Assembly (NCBI RefSeq): GCF_013314535.1
Contig: NZ_JABUAE010000026.1
Location: forward strand, 1-64,000
From: Bacillus sp. Xin1
GTDB taxonomy: Bacteria; Bacillota; Bacilli; Bacillales; Bacillaceae_G
Length of the DNA stretch: 64,000 nt
Direction of reading: 5' to 3'
Shown: piece by piece, positions 54,268 to 63,367 of the stretch
Layout: each line of letters starts with the position of its first letter
Numbering within the stretch: the stretch's first letter is position 1
Made by a program: the position numbers and the translations under genes
Notes under the pieces: generated by a model
What the model saw: the letters and a program-made list of their open reading frames with translations, nothing else
What the model was told of the DNA's origin: nothing
Database searches by the model: none

Positions 54268-54885
54268 ATGAAAACGACTTTATATGTAACACGTCATGGA
54301 GAGACAGAATGGAATATAGCAAAGCGTATGCAAGGAAGAAAGAACTCGAATTTAACTGAGAAAGGAATGCTACAAGCAAAACAGTTGGGGGAACGTATAA
54401 AGGATATACCACTTCATGCGATATATAGCAGTCCAAGTGGAAGAACCATGCATACCGCAGAGTTAATCAAGGGTGAGCGAAGTATCCCGATTATAGCTGA
54501 TGAACATTTTTACGAGATTAATATGGGGAGCTGGGAAGGACAAATGTTAGCGGATTTGGAAGCGCAGTATCCGGAGGAAGTACATACATTTTGGAATGAA
54601 CCACATCGTTTTTGTTCGACATCCGGTGAGAATTTTTATGATGTGTATAATCGAGTGATAGAAGGAGTAAACTTTCTTTTAGAAAAACATAAAGGGCAAA
54701 ATATTTTAATTGTATCACATGCAGCAGCGGCAAAATTGCTGGTAGGGCACTTCGCTGGTCTTTCTGTTGAAAAAGTGTGGGATGATCCATTTATGCATAG
54801 TGCAAGCCTAAGTATTATTGAATTTGAAGAGAAAAAGTCTAGTGTGAAACAGTTTGCCGATATCAGTCATTTCCAGCAAGTATAA
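54268..54885 (+). CDS. Histidine phosphatase (phosphoglycerate-mutase-like)
   Basis: 205-residue histidine phosphatase. The phosphohistidine motif TRHGETEWN is at about residues 8-16; IYSSPSGRTMHTAELI and the late VSHAAAAKLL complete the active site. Such enzymes act on a variety of phosphomonoesters; the substrate is unknown. GAGGAGGAAGGAAACG precedes the ATG. Confidence 0.92.
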   Translation: MKTTLYVTRHGETEWNIAKRMQGRKNSNLTEKGMLQAKQLGERIKDIPLHAIYSSPSGRTMHTAELIKGERSIPIIADEHFYEINMGSWEGQMLADLEAQYPEEVHTFWNEPHRFCSTSGENFYDVYNRVIEGVNFLLEKHKGQNILIVSHAAAAKLLVGHFAGLSVEKVWDDPFMHSASLSIIEFEEKKSSVKQFADISHFQQV

Positions 54886-54913
54886 AAAGACCGCGAGAGC
54901 GGTCTTTTTACAT
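54884..54913. terminator. Bidirectional terminator
   Basis: AAAAAGACCGC pairs with GCGGTCTTTTT between convergent genes. Confidence 0.93.
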
Positions 54914-54940
54914 TTATTTTTAACAGGAAGGCATAAAGGA

Positions 54941-55396
54941 TTAGCAATTACGCTTTTTATACCAGAAGTGATCGAATTTTTTTCTTTTGCGGGATGAATG
55001 TTTACTGTCATCGCATTCATGGCATCTTGTATGACAGTCGTCATCACAAGATGAATGTTTACGATGATCACAATCATGATCACGATAAAATACAGTTTTT
55101 TTACAGAATGATCGTTTAGTCCAGAAAAATTTCTTTTCAAAACGAACACATTTCGTAATGAGTTTACATTTTTTCACACGTGTAATTTTTGTAACAAATG
55201 TACATTTTTTTACACGTGTAACTTTTGTAACAAATGTCCATTTTTTTATATGAGTACATTTTGTTCTTGGACATCCGCAATCTTCTTTTGAATGACAATC
55301 ATCGTCACAATCAAAAGTACTTGGATCCTGATGTAAAAACTCCTCCATCCCTGCACTTTTGATTTCCTCGACGGCTTTTTGAATATCACGTTTCAT
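54941..55396 (-). CDS. Cys/His/Lys-rich repeat protein divergent from cotH, ExsB/CotG-like spore protein
   Basis: 151-residue, strongly basic protein with about 15 cysteines, many Lys and 13 Thr. Tandem 12-residue units (KKWTFVTKVTRV, KKCTFVTKITRV, KKCKLITKCVRF) fill the middle, followed by a DHDCDHRKHSSCDDDCH segment. It is divergent from cotH, as cotG is in B. subtilis, where CotH kinase phosphorylates CotG. In B. anthracis the multiply threonine-phosphorylated exosporium-attachment protein ExsB is a comparable protein. The Thr-rich repeats and position suggest this is a CotH substrate of the ExsB/CotG kind; this is inference. CGATAAGGAGGATTTC precedes the ATG. Confidence 0.62.
   Translation of the reverse strand: MKRDIQKAVEEIKSAGMEEFLHQDPSTFDCDDDCHSKEDCGCPRTKCTHIKKWTFVTKVTRVKKCTFVTKITRVKKCKLITKCVRFEKKFFWTKRSFCKKTVFYRDHDCDHRKHSSCDDDCHTRCHECDDSKHSSRKRKKFDHFWYKKRNC
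55166..55237 (-). repeat. 36-bp tandem repeats inside the CotG/ExsB-like gene
   Basis: Two 36-bp units (55166-55201 and 55202-55237) are nearly identical, with diverged partial units on both sides. Each encodes 12 residues of the threonine-containing repeat. Confidence 0.85.
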
Positions 55397-55457
55397 AGAA
55401 ATCCTCCTTATCGCTTATAAAATGAAAAAGTGGCCTTTTGTGGCCTTTTACATTAAT

Positions 55458-55485
55458 CATGATATGAAAGTGTTTATCACCCTGT
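55458..55485 (-). promoter_or_regulatory. Possible sigma-K promoter
   Basis: On the minus strand ACA and CATATCATG are 16 bases apart, close to the mother-cell sigma-K pattern (AC, then CATANNNTA). A direct repeat GTGGCCTTTT x2 follows downstream. Confidence 0.35.
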
Positions 55486-55595
55486 ATGTGACAAGAGTTT
55501 AATTGTTATAGAAAATAGGTAGATAGCGGATGTATGGACAAAATCATGAGCATATATTGAATGAAGAGAAAGAGAAGAAGAAGGGATGGGAGAAC

Positions 55596-56672
55596 ATGTT
55601 GCCTTCTTATGACTTTTTTATTCATCCAATGTATCTTGTTGAACTAAAAAAGGACATTTGGTCTGATAATCCAGTGCCTGCTAAGTTAACGTACGGAAAA
55701 AGAAAGTATGATATTGACATTGTATACCGGGGAGCGCATATTCGAGAATTTGATAAAAAATCATATCAAGTTATGTTCTATAAACCGAAACAATTTCAAG
55801 GGGTAAAAGAGTTTCATTTGAATTCAGAGTTCAAGGATCCGTCACTTATAAGAAATAAATTATCACTTGACTTCTTTAGTGATATTGGTGTATTATCGCC
55901 AAAATCACAGCATGTTTTTATTAAAATCAATGGTCAAATTCAAGGGGTATATTTACAATTAGAATCTGTAGATGAAAACTTTTTGAAAAGCCGTAAATTA
56001 CCGAGTGGATCAATTTATTATGCAATTGATGATGATGCGAATTTTTCATTAATAAGTGAGCGTGAAAAGGATGTTAAAACAAATCTATCTGCAGGTTACG
56101 AGTTTAAATGTGTAAATGAACATAGTGAAGAGCAGCTTAGTGAATTTGTTTATCAGGCAAATGTACTATCACGAGAAAAATATGAAAAAGGAATTGTAAA
56201 TTATCTTGATGTTGAAAAGTATTTGCGGTGGTTAGCAGGTGTTATTTTGACTCAAAACTTTGATGGTTTTGTTCATAACTATGCATTGTATCATAATGAT
56301 GAAACGAGTTTATTTGAAATAATCCCATGGGACTATGACGCTACATGGGGACGTGATGTAGAGGGAAGGCCACTTAACCATGAATACATTCGAATCCAAG
56401 GATATAATACGTTGAGTGCCAGAATTCTTGATATACCGGTATTTCGAAAACAATACCGCAATATTCTTGAAGAAATTTTGGAAGAAAAATTCACAATTTC
56501 TTTTATAAAGCCGAAAGTAGATGAGATGTGTGAAGCGATTCGTCCATACCTTATACAAGATCCCTATATGAAAGATAAAATAGATATTTTTGATCAAGAA
56601 GCAGAGTTTATTTTTCAATATATAAATAAGCGGCGTGAATATATACATGAACATTTAGATGAGTTGTCATAA
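55596..56672 (+). CDS. cotH: Spore coat protein kinase CotH
   Basis: 358-residue (380 from the upstream ATG at 55530) CotH, an atypical protein kinase that phosphorylates coat proteins during spore assembly. Diagnostic stretches are [80 protein letters not shown] and the metal-binding [12 protein letters not shown]. The ATG at 55596 aligns with the usual CotH start and follows AAGAAGGGATGGGAG. It is divergent from the repeat-protein gene, its likely substrate. The stop overlaps dispersed repeat copy C. Confidence 0.95.
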   Translation: MLPSYDFFIHPMYLVELKKDIWSDNPVPAKLTYGKRKYDIDIVYRGAHIREFDKKSYQVMFYKPKQFQGVKEFHLNSEFKDPSLIRNKLSLDFFSDIGVLSPKSQHVFIKINGQIQGVYLQLESVDENFLKSRKLPSGSIYYAIDDDANFSLISEREKDVKTNLSAGYEFKCVNEHSEEQLSEFVYQANVLSREKYEKGIVNYLDVEKYLRWLAGVILTQNFDGFVHNYALYHNDETSLFEIIPWDYDATWGRDVEGRPLNHEYIRIQGYNTLSARILDIPVFRKQYRNILEEILEEKFTISFIKPKVDEMCEAIRPYLIQDPYMKDKIDIFDQEAEFIFQYINKRREYIHEHLDELS

Positions 56673-56706
56673 AGTGAAAGTTTAATCAGTGGGGGCTTAC
56701 TGCTCG
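56669..56706 (+). repeat. Dispersed repeat overlapping a stop codon, copy C
   Basis: ATAAAGTGAAAGTTTAATCA then GTGGGGGCTTACTGCTCG. It differs from copy A by one substitution and one deletion, and likewise covers the stop codon, here of cotH. Confidence 0.8.
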
Positions 56707-56784
56707 CAAATATATAAATGTGGATTGAAAGACCTACATAAACCCCTTCCTTTTATGTAGGAGAGAGGATCCGCTCATGGGTAG

Positions 56785-56885
56785 TCGCCCATGTCATGTG
56801 AAAACAGAAGGAGAAAACGAGTGAAGACCTTCTTTTCTTTTCATAACCGTGGCTTATATGTCGGAAAATTAAAATGGATATATAT
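56785..56885 (+). repeat. Diverged repeat pair, copy 1
   Basis: Aligns with 57028-57132 from CCCATGTCA through the conserved TATGTCGGAAAAT.AAAAT core. Intergenic, with no open frame. Confidence 0.65.
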
Positions 56886-56891
56886 AGCAAG

Positions 56892-56940
56892 ATAAAACAA
56901 GAAAGAGGTTGATATATTGTCAATCTCTTTCTTGTTTTAT
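56892..56940. repeat. 21-bp hairpin between the two diverged repeats
   Basis: Arms 56892-56912 and 56920-56940 are complementary except for one G-U pair, starting ATAAAACAAGAAAGAG. A-rich on one side and T-rich on the other, so it can act as a terminator in either direction. Confidence 0.85.
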
Positions 56941-57027
56941 AGAAATTCAAATTAAAAAATCGATATTAAACTCTTTCTTTTTAGGCGAAGAGCATCCGGT
57001 TATGCATAGAAACAATCGTATCCTCTT

Positions 57028-57132
57028 CCGTCCCATGTCAAGTCAAAATAGGGAGAGAACATGAGTGCAAGTAACCTTTTCTTCTTCGTAGCAGCAACCT
57101 GTATGTCGGAAAATCAAAATAGATTAATATAT
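57028..57132 (+). repeat. Diverged repeat pair, copy 2
   Basis: Second copy of the intergenic repeat. The 588-base gap 56673-57260 is made of repeat copy C, these two copies and the hairpin; no coding gene is seen. Confidence 0.65.
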
Positions 57133-57260
57133 TTCATAAAAAAAGACTAGACTTTTATAAAATTATTTGATTTCTTTTAAATTTTGCGTGAATAGGATAC
57201 TATTTGTGTAGGTGAGGTAAATAAATGCAAATATTATATTATTTATAGGATGGTGAGAAT

Positions 57261-57878
57261 ATGGAAGCGAAATGGATCGATTGGGTAAAACAAATACAAG
57301 CCATTGCTCAGGCGGGTTTAACGTATTCAAAAGATGTGTATGATATTGAACGTTTCGGGCAATTACGTGATCTTTCAGTTACGATGATGTCTCATTATAC
57401 GAAGACTGATTGGGAAGTGGTAGAAAAATTATTTGCTAATGAAACAGGTTATCAAACACCGAAAGTAGATATTCGGGCTGTCGTATATAAGGATGACAAA
57501 TTATTATTTGTGAAAGAAACAAGTGATGGGAAATGGGCTCTTCCAGGTGGATGGGCGGATGTTGGTTATACGCCAACAGAAGTGGCAGCAAAAGAGGTTT
57601 GGGAAGAAACGGGCTATAAAGTTGACCATTTTCGATTATTAGCAGTATTTGACAAAGAAAAGCATTTTCCATCGCCAGCAGCAACACATGTATATAAAAT
57701 ATTCATTGGTTGTGAAATCGTTGGAGGAGAAAAACAAACAGGTATTGAAACAGAGGAAATAAACTTTTTTGGTGAAAACGAAATCCCAGAGTTATCAACC
57801 GCTAGAAATACAGAGTGGCAAATTAAAGAAATGTTTGCTTGTATGAAAGATAGAAATAAAAATGCCATACTTGATTAA
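57261..57878 (+). CDS. Nudix hydrolase with N-terminal helical domain (CDP-Chase-like)
   Basis: 205-residue Nudix enzyme. An N-terminal helical domain (about 1-65, WIDWVKQIQAIAQAGLTYSKD) precedes the Nudix domain with box GGWADVGYTPTEVAAKEVWEETGY. Length and layout match the characterised B. cereus CDP-Chase, which hydrolyses CDP-choline and has RNA 3'-exonuclease activity; specificity is by similarity only. AGGATGGTGAG precedes the ATG. Confidence 0.87.
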   Translation: MEAKWIDWVKQIQAIAQAGLTYSKDVYDIERFGQLRDLSVTMMSHYTKTDWEVVEKLFANETGYQTPKVDIRAVVYKDDKLLFVKETSDGKWALPGGWADVGYTPTEVAAKEVWEETGYKVDHFRLLAVFDKEKHFPSPAATHVYKIFIGCEIVGGEKQTGIETEEINFFGENEIPELSTARNTEWQIKEMFACMKDRNKNAILD

Positions 57879-58066
57879 GAAAAAGGTGTACAGGTAATAT
57901 TTAGTATCTTTCACCGTGTATAAATCTCTTTTTTCCTCTACTTGTGCCTGGTATATTTGTAAAGAAGTGTACATATTTTGGTAGAGAATGAGGAATATAT
58001 TGGCATACATAAATCTTTGTGAGATAATAGGAAGGTATGTGAACAGAAAAGGAGATAGGAAAGTAA

Positions 58067-58669
58067 ATGTTAGCGAATTTAATAGAACAGTTGTTGCAAT
58101 TTTTTGCAAGTTTAGGGTACTTTGGTGTTGCCTTAGGTTTAATGATTGAAGTTATTCCAAGTGAGATTGTCCTTTCTTATGCTGGCTTTTTAGTCGCGCA
58201 AGGTAAAATAAGTTTCATTGGTGCAGTAATCGCCGGTACAATTGGTGGTACTTTAGCACAAATCTTTTTATACTGGTTAGGGTATTACGGAGGACGTCCA
58301 GTAGTTGAAAAGTATGGTAAATATTTATTGATTAACAAGCATCACTTAGATGTAGCTGAAAGTTGGTTTAAACGTTATGGCGCGGGAGTAATCTTCTCTG
58401 CTCGCTTTATCCCAATTGTACGACATGCCATTTCAATACCAGCCGGATTAGCGAAAATGCCATTAAAACTTTTCACAGTATATACGGTAGTTGCGATTAT
58501 CCCATGGTCAATTCTCTTTATTTATTTAGGAGAAAAACTAGGTGGAAACTGGCGTCATATTAAAGAATATGCAGCTGATTATACGCATTACATAATTATT
58601 GGAGCAGTCCTCTTTATAGCACTTTATTTCGGTTTGAAAGTTTTGAAAAAGAGAAAAACTGTTCGTTAA
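58067..58669 (+). CDS. DedA-family membrane protein
   Basis: 200-residue membrane protein. GYFGVALGLMIEVIPSEIVLSYAGFLVAQG, GGTLAQIFLYWLGYYGGRP and FSARFIPIVRHAISIPAGLAKMP are DedA signatures. These proteins help flip lipid carriers and support membrane homeostasis; some protect against cationic antimicrobial peptides. AAAAGGAGATAGG precedes the ATG. A terminator follows. Confidence 0.92.
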   Translation: MLANLIEQLLQFFASLGYFGVALGLMIEVIPSEIVLSYAGFLVAQGKISFIGAVIAGTIGGTLAQIFLYWLGYYGGRPVVEKYGKYLLINKHHLDVAESWFKRYGAGVIFSARFIPIVRHAISIPAGLAKMPLKLFTVYTVVAIIPWSILFIYLGEKLGGNWRHIKEYAADYTHYIIIGAVLFIALYFGLKVLKKRKTVR

Positions 58670-58700
58670 AGTCAATGATTTCATTGGCTTTTTTTCATGT
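58669..58700 (+). terminator. Terminator after dedA gene
   Basis: AGTCAATGA pairs with TCATTGGCT, followed by TTTTTTT. Confidence 0.85.
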
Positions 58701-58765
58701 GTTTTAGTTCTAAAATAAAGAAGTTGTCCATAATGTGTAATAATAAAGCGTAGCGGAGGAATGAA

Positions 58766-60145
58766 ATGAAAGGATCACCGTTTTTACGTGGAACATTATT
58801 TTTAACGATGGCAACGATGATATCTAAAATGCTCGGATTTATATATGTTATTCCGTTTACGGCAATGGTTGGTACGAGCGGATATGTATTATATACGTAT
58901 GCATATCGGCCGTATACGATTATGTTAAGTATTGCAACGATGGGATTGCCACTTGCTGTTTCTAAAATGGTTTCAAAATATGATGAGCTAAATGATTATC
59001 ATACGGTAAAACGGGTGTTGAAAAGTGGAATGTTTTTCATGATTTTTATGGGGACTGTTTCATTTCTAGTTCTTTATATGTTAGCACCGTATCTTGCGAA
59101 GCTAGTGATTGATGGAAGTGATCAAACTGGTAATAGTATGACTGCTGTTACGTATAATATTCAAATTGTTAGTTTTGCTTTATTGATTGTACCAGTGATG
59201 AGTTTATTACGTGGTTTTTTTCAAGGGTTTCAATCTATGGGGCCATCAGCATCTAGTGTAGTTGTGGAACAGTTTTTTCGTGTGTTAACAATTTTAATAG
59301 GAAGCTTTGTTGTGTTGCATGTTTTGAAAGCGTCTGTTTCGTTAGCTGTTGGAGTCTCAACTTTTGGAGCATTCATGGGAGCAGTAGCGGGATTAACCGT
59401 TTTGATTGGGTTTTATATGAGAAGAAGGAAATACTTAAAGCAAAAAGAGATTGCAAGTATTCCGCAAACAACGAAGTCTTTTTTTGCTTTATATAAAGAG
59501 CTATTTACGTATTCAATCCCATTTGTTGCTGTTGGACTCGCGATTCCGTTGTATCAAACAATTGATACGTTTACAATCAATAAACTGTTAATAGAGATAG
59601 GTTATGTACAAAGCGAGGCCGAAAAAATAAATGCGATAATTGGGCTTGTACAAATGGTTGTACTGATTCCTGTATCCGTTGCAACAGCTTTTAGTATGTC
59701 CCTTGTTCCTGAGATGACGAAAGCTTATACAGCTGGAAATGAACAATTACTATATAAACATTTCACGAAAACAAATATACTTGTTGTAGGGATTACTATT
59801 CCGGCAGCAATCGGAATGATGGTATTAGCAAAACCTATCTACACTCTTTTATTTGGAATAGGAAATGATCCAAGTGTAGGAAGTGTTGTTTTACAGTACT
59901 ACGCACCAGCATGTATATTGTTTTCGTTATTTACAGTTACTGCTGCGATGTTGCAGGGGGTTGATCAACAACAAAAAACAGTTCTAGGTTTAAGCTTAGG
60001 AATTATAGTAAAGGTCGTACTAAATATTGTATTATTGCCGCACTTTGACTATACCAGTTTTATCATCTCAACATATGCAGGCTACACTGTTTCAGTGACG
60101 TTTAACTTGTGGATGCTTTCTAAATATGTTATAAAGGCAACATGA
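58766..60145 (+). CDS. MOP-superfamily lipid/polysaccharide flippase (SpoVB/YtgP type)
   Basis: 459-residue flippase with about 12 to 14 membrane segments. FLRGTLFLTMATMISKMLGFIYVIPFT at the N-terminus and SLLRGFFQGFQSMGPSA are typical of the PST/MviN-like group that includes SpoVB and YtgP. It is shorter than YtgP (about 540 residues). It may transport a lipid-linked sugar or cell-wall precursor; the ligand is unknown. AGCGGAGGAATGAA precedes the ATG. Confidence 0.87.
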   Translation: MKGSPFLRGTLFLTMATMISKMLGFIYVIPFTAMVGTSGYVLYTYAYRPYTIMLSIATMGLPLAVSKMVSKYDELNDYHTVKRVLKSGMFFMIFMGTVSFLVLYMLAPYLAKLVIDGSDQTGNSMTAVTYNIQIVSFALLIVPVMSLLRGFFQGFQSMGPSASSVVVEQFFRVLTILIGSFVVLHVLKASVSLAVGVSTFGAFMGAVAGLTVLIGFYMRRRKYLKQKEIASIPQTTKSFFALYKELFTYSIPFVAVGLAIPLYQTIDTFTINKLLIEIGYVQSEAEKINAIIGLVQMVVLIPVSVATAFSMSLVPEMTKAYTAGNEQLLYKHFTKTNILVVGITIPAAIGMMVLAKPIYTLLFGIGNDPSVGSVVLQYYAPACILFSLFTVTAAMLQGVDQQQKTVLGLSLGIIVKVVLNIVLLPHFDYTSFIISTYAGYTVSVTFNLWMLSKYVIKAT

Positions 60146-60154
60146 GCTTTCGAA

Positions 60155-60183
60155 AAGGCAGAGCAATCTCTGTCTTTTTCTAT
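60155..60183 (+). terminator. Terminator
   Basis: AAAGGCAGAG pairs with CTCTGTCTTTTT. Confidence 0.85.
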
Positions 60184-60329
60184 TTTGAAAGAAATTGTGA
60201 AGAAAAGCGTTTTCAAAATAATTTTCTATTGAAATTTGAACGTTTGTTTCATATGCTGAAAATAGCGGTTCAAAAACTGTTGTTTAAGTGAGGTAGATTC
60301 CCACATGTAAAAAGAATCGGGGTGATAGT

Positions 60330-61271
60330 ATGTTAAATATTTATTTAACAGACCGAAACGGAAAACTACAAGAAATAGAAGAAATTCAAAAAGGTTGTTG
60401 GATTAATGTACTCCATCCAACAGAAGAAGAAATTCAATTTCTCGTGCAAACATTGAATGTAGAATTGGATTTTATTAAAGACCCTTTGGATGATGAAGAA
60501 CGATCCAGGATTGAAAAAGAGGACGATAATGCATTAATTATCGTTGATATTCCAACAGTAAGGCATGATGAAGAAGGAAATTCAATATACGATACAATTC
60601 CAATTGGTATGATTGTAATGCCAGAATGCTTCGTTACAATCTGTTTAGAAGAAAATCCAATTTTCGAACGATTTATTAATCAGCGTATTAAAGAATTTTA
60701 TACTTTTAAAAAGACTCGTTTTGCACTGCAGCTCTTATATACGATTTCTACTTATTATTTACGATATTTAAAACAAATTAATCGAAAAACAATCGACTTA
60801 GAGCACGAGTTAAATAAGTCGATGAAAAATAAAGAGATTTTTACATTACTCGGTCTTGAAAAGAGTTTAGTGTATTTTACAACATCTTTAAAAGCAAACA
60901 AAATTGTTATTCAAAAGTTAATGCGTAATAATACGTTTATTAAAATGTATGAAGATGATCAAGATTTATTAGAAGATGTGTTAATTGAAAATAAACAGGC
61001 TATTGAAATGGCTGAAATATATAGTAATATTTTAAGTGGTATGATGAATACGTTTAGTTCCGTTATTTCGAATAACTTAAACAGTGTTATGAAGTTATTG
61101 ACTTCTATTACGATTATTTTATCATTGCCGACAATGGTTTCAAGCTTCTTCGGAATGAACGTGACGATTCCTTTGCAAGAAAATCCGCATGGTTTTATAA
61201 TTGTAATGATTATATGTGCAACATTATCTTGCACTTTAGCATTTATTTTTTGGAAAAAACGTTATTTTTAA
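60330..61271 (+). CDS. corA: CorA-type magnesium/cobalt transporter
   Basis: 313-residue CorA channel. The cytoplasmic funnel domain (about 1-250) leads into two C-terminal membrane segments (about 255-273 and 289-308). The selectivity motif GMN is at residues 275-277 (SSFFGMNVTIP). ATCGGGGTGATAG precedes the ATG. Monocistronic. Other metal-transport genes (YcgR-YcgQ) follow on the same strand after a terminator. Confidence 0.93.
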   Translation: MLNIYLTDRNGKLQEIEEIQKGCWINVLHPTEEEIQFLVQTLNVELDFIKDPLDDEERSRIEKEDDNALIIVDIPTVRHDEEGNSIYDTIPIGMIVMPECFVTICLEENPIFERFINQRIKEFYTFKKTRFALQLLYTISTYYLRYLKQINRKTIDLEHELNKSMKNKEIFTLLGLEKSLVYFTTSLKANKIVIQKLMRNNTFIKMYEDDQDLLEDVLIENKQAIEMAEIYSNILSGMMNTFSSVISNNLNSVMKLLTSITIILSLPTMVSSFFGMNVTIPLQENPHGFIIVMIICATLSCTLAFIFWKKRYF

Positions 61272-61278
61272 CGTTCAA

Positions 61279-61327
61279 GAAAGCTGCTCTAGCATAGTTA
61301 TGAAACTGCGCTAGAGCAGCTTTTTTG
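61279..61327 (+). terminator. Terminator after corA
   Basis: AAGCTGCTCTAGC pairs with GCTAGAGCAGCTT, followed by TTTTTG. Confidence 0.95.
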
Positions 61328-61470
61328 CTTATAGTAATGGCTTTTTAGTATGTGGAATATTGTTGTAAATAAATGGGATATTATTGTTTTGAAATTTTAT
61401 AAGACTTGTTCAAATTGTTATTTGACGTTAAAATTACATATTGTTAATGAAAAGATGGAGGAAATACATC

Positions 61471-62367
61471 ATGGAATTGTTTCAGTTACCGAAAGCATTC
61501 CTGCAAATGAATACGATTTTTATCTCAATTTTAATTGAAGCACTACCATTTGTGCTAATTGGTGTATTTATTTCAGGATTCATTCAAATGTTTGTGACAG
61601 AAGATATGGTGGCAAAATGGATGCCAAAAAATCGATTTCTGTCTGTTTTATTGGCTACTTTTCTTGGCATGATGTTTCCAGGTTGTGAATGTGGAATCGT
61701 TCCGATTGTAAGGCGTTTAATTGGGAAAGGTGTCCCGCCATATGCTGGAATTGCATTTATGTTAACAGGGCCAATTATTAACCCGGTCGTATTATTTGCA
61801 ACATATGTTGCGTTTGGAAGTAGTATGCATATGGTATGGTATCGTTCAATTGTGGCAATTATTGTCGCAATTATTGTTGGACTGATATTATCATTTATGT
61901 TTAAAGATCATCAACTACGTGATGACCATTTCCCGGAAGTGGATCATAAGCGTCCGCTGCGTAAAAAAATGTGGGATGTTTGTACACATGCGGTTGAAGA
62001 GTTTTTCTCAATGGGAAAATACTTAGTTATGGGAGCGTTAATTGCTGCTGCTGTTCAAACGTTTGTACAAACTTCAACACTACTTGATATAGGTCAAGGG
62101 CCGTTTTCTTCATCAGCTGTTATGATGGGACTTGCTTTTATTTTATCACTATGTTCAGAAGCGGATGCCTTTATTGCTTCCTCGTTCCAAAGTACGTTTT
62201 CAACAGCGTCACTTGTCGCGTTCCTCGTATATGGACCGATGGTGGATATTAAAAATATGTTTATGATGCTTGCGACATTTAAAACGAAATTTGTAATTGT
62301 TGTGACTGTTACTGTTACACTCGTTGTTTATGCAAGCTCACTACTCATTTATGCGATGGGGTGGTAG
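61471..62367 (+). CDS. ycgR: Permease, YcgR type (DUF318)
   Basis: 298-residue membrane protein of the YraQ/DUF318 permease family, like B. subtilis YcgR. GMMFPGCECGIVPIVRRL carries the conserved Cys pair of this family, and AYAGIAFMLTGPIINPVV-type and SLCSEADAFIASSFQ segments follow. Relatives include organoarsenical and metal-chelate permeases. The ATG at 61471 follows GATGGAGGAAATAC. The partner gene follows after 3 bases. Confidence 0.85.
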   Translation: MELFQLPKAFLQMNTIFISILIEALPFVLIGVFISGFIQMFVTEDMVAKWMPKNRFLSVLLATFLGMMFPGCECGIVPIVRRLIGKGVPPYAGIAFMLTGPIINPVVLFATYVAFGSSMHMVWYRSIVAIIVAIIVGLILSFMFKDHQLRDDHFPEVDHKRPLRKKMWDVCTHAVEEFFSMGKYLVMGALIAAAVQTFVQTSTLLDIGQGPFSSSAVMMGLAFILSLCSEADAFIASSFQSTFSTASLVAFLVYGPMVDIKNMFMMLATFKTKFVIVVTVTVTLVVYASSLLIYAMGW

Positions 62368-62370
62368 GTT

Positions 62371-63240
62371 ATGTTTCGAGCGTATATTTTACTCGGTTTT
62401 ACAATTTTAATTGCACAACTTCATATTTCTGGAAATATAACGAAATATATTAATATGAAGTACGCGTATTTATCAACAACTGCTGCAATTATTTTAGGAT
62501 TTTTAACAATTGTTCAAATTATTGTTGTTTTCCAAAAAGAACATCAAAAGGAAAAGGATCAGCATAATTGTGGTTGTGATCATAGTCACTGTGGACATGA
62601 TCATTCAAAAGATGAGAATACATGGTGGAAACGTACTTTTTCGTATACCTTATTTTGTTTTCCTATTATTACAGGGTTATTCTTTCCAATCGCGACATTA
62701 GATTCGGATATTGTGAAAGCAAAAGGGTTTCATTTTCCAGTTTCACAACCAGATAGTCAAGATCCATTTATGAGAAGACAATTTTTAAGACCGGATACGA
62801 GTATTTATTATGCGAAAGAAGGATACAGAGATGTAATGGAGAAAGGGAAAAAGCAATTTGTAAATAAAGATAAAGTTGCTTTAAATGATGAGAACTTCTT
62901 AAAAGGAATGGAAACAATCTATAATTATCCTGGAGAATTTACAGGAAAGAAACTTACTTTTAAAGGATTTGTCTTCCGAGATGATTCTGCAAAGAAAGAG
63001 CAATATTTCTTATTCCGCTTTGGTATTATTCACTGCGTAGCCGATTCAGGTGTATATGGTATGCTGGTGAAAAAACCAGAGGGAGTAGAATGGAAAAACG
63101 ATGATTGGATTGAAGTAGAAGGTGAAATTTCAACTGAGTTTTATCAACCATTCCACGCAAACATTCCGGTTTTAGAAGTAACAAAGTGGAATAAAGTTGA
63201 ACAGCCGAAAGAACAATATGTATTTAGAGGAGCCGATTGA
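62371..63240 (+). CDS. ycgQ: YcgQ-type membrane protein (TIGR03943)
   Basis: 289-residue protein with two or three N-terminal membrane segments. A His/Cys-rich cytoplasmic loop HNCGCDHSHCGHDHSKD (about residues 67-83) is likely to bind a metal. The C-terminal half is extracytoplasmic, with FKGFVFRDDS and HCVADSGVYGMLV typical of TIGR03943. It always pairs with the YcgR permease. Together they probably move a metal or thiol compound; the substrate is unknown. Ribosome site GGGGTGGTAGGTT. Confidence 0.85.
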   Translation: MFRAYILLGFTILIAQLHISGNITKYINMKYAYLSTTAAIILGFLTIVQIIVVFQKEHQKEKDQHNCGCDHSHCGHDHSKDENTWWKRTFSYTLFCFPIITGLFFPIATLDSDIVKAKGFHFPVSQPDSQDPFMRRQFLRPDTSIYYAKEGYRDVMEKGKKQFVNKDKVALNDENFLKGMETIYNYPGEFTGKKLTFKGFVFRDDSAKKEQYFLFRFGIIHCVADSGVYGMLVKKPEGVEWKNDDWIEVEGEISTEFYQPFHANIPVLEVTKWNKVEQPKEQYVFRGAD

Positions 63241-63296
63241 GTATAATCGGTTCTTTATTATTGCAACGTTATTAACTTTATAAGTGATATGAAATG

Positions 63297-63331
63297 AAAA
63301 GCGGACACCTAAATTTAGGTGTCCGCTTTTA
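63297..63331. terminator. Bidirectional terminator
   Basis: AAAAGCGGACACCTAAA pairs perfectly with TTTAGGTGTCCGCTTTT, between ycgQ and the reverse yjcZ remnant. Confidence 0.95.
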
Positions 63332-63367
63332 TAGTTTTTTCATCTACATATCGCCTTAGAGGAGCTA

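Noticed and set aside
55001-55280. Repeats in the CotG/ExsB-like gene as a CRISPR array
   Set aside because: The units are directly adjacent without spacers and encode a periodic protein.
61350-61538. 62-codon open frame overlapping the start of ycgR
   Set aside because: Out of frame with the clear permease gene and with no ribosome site.
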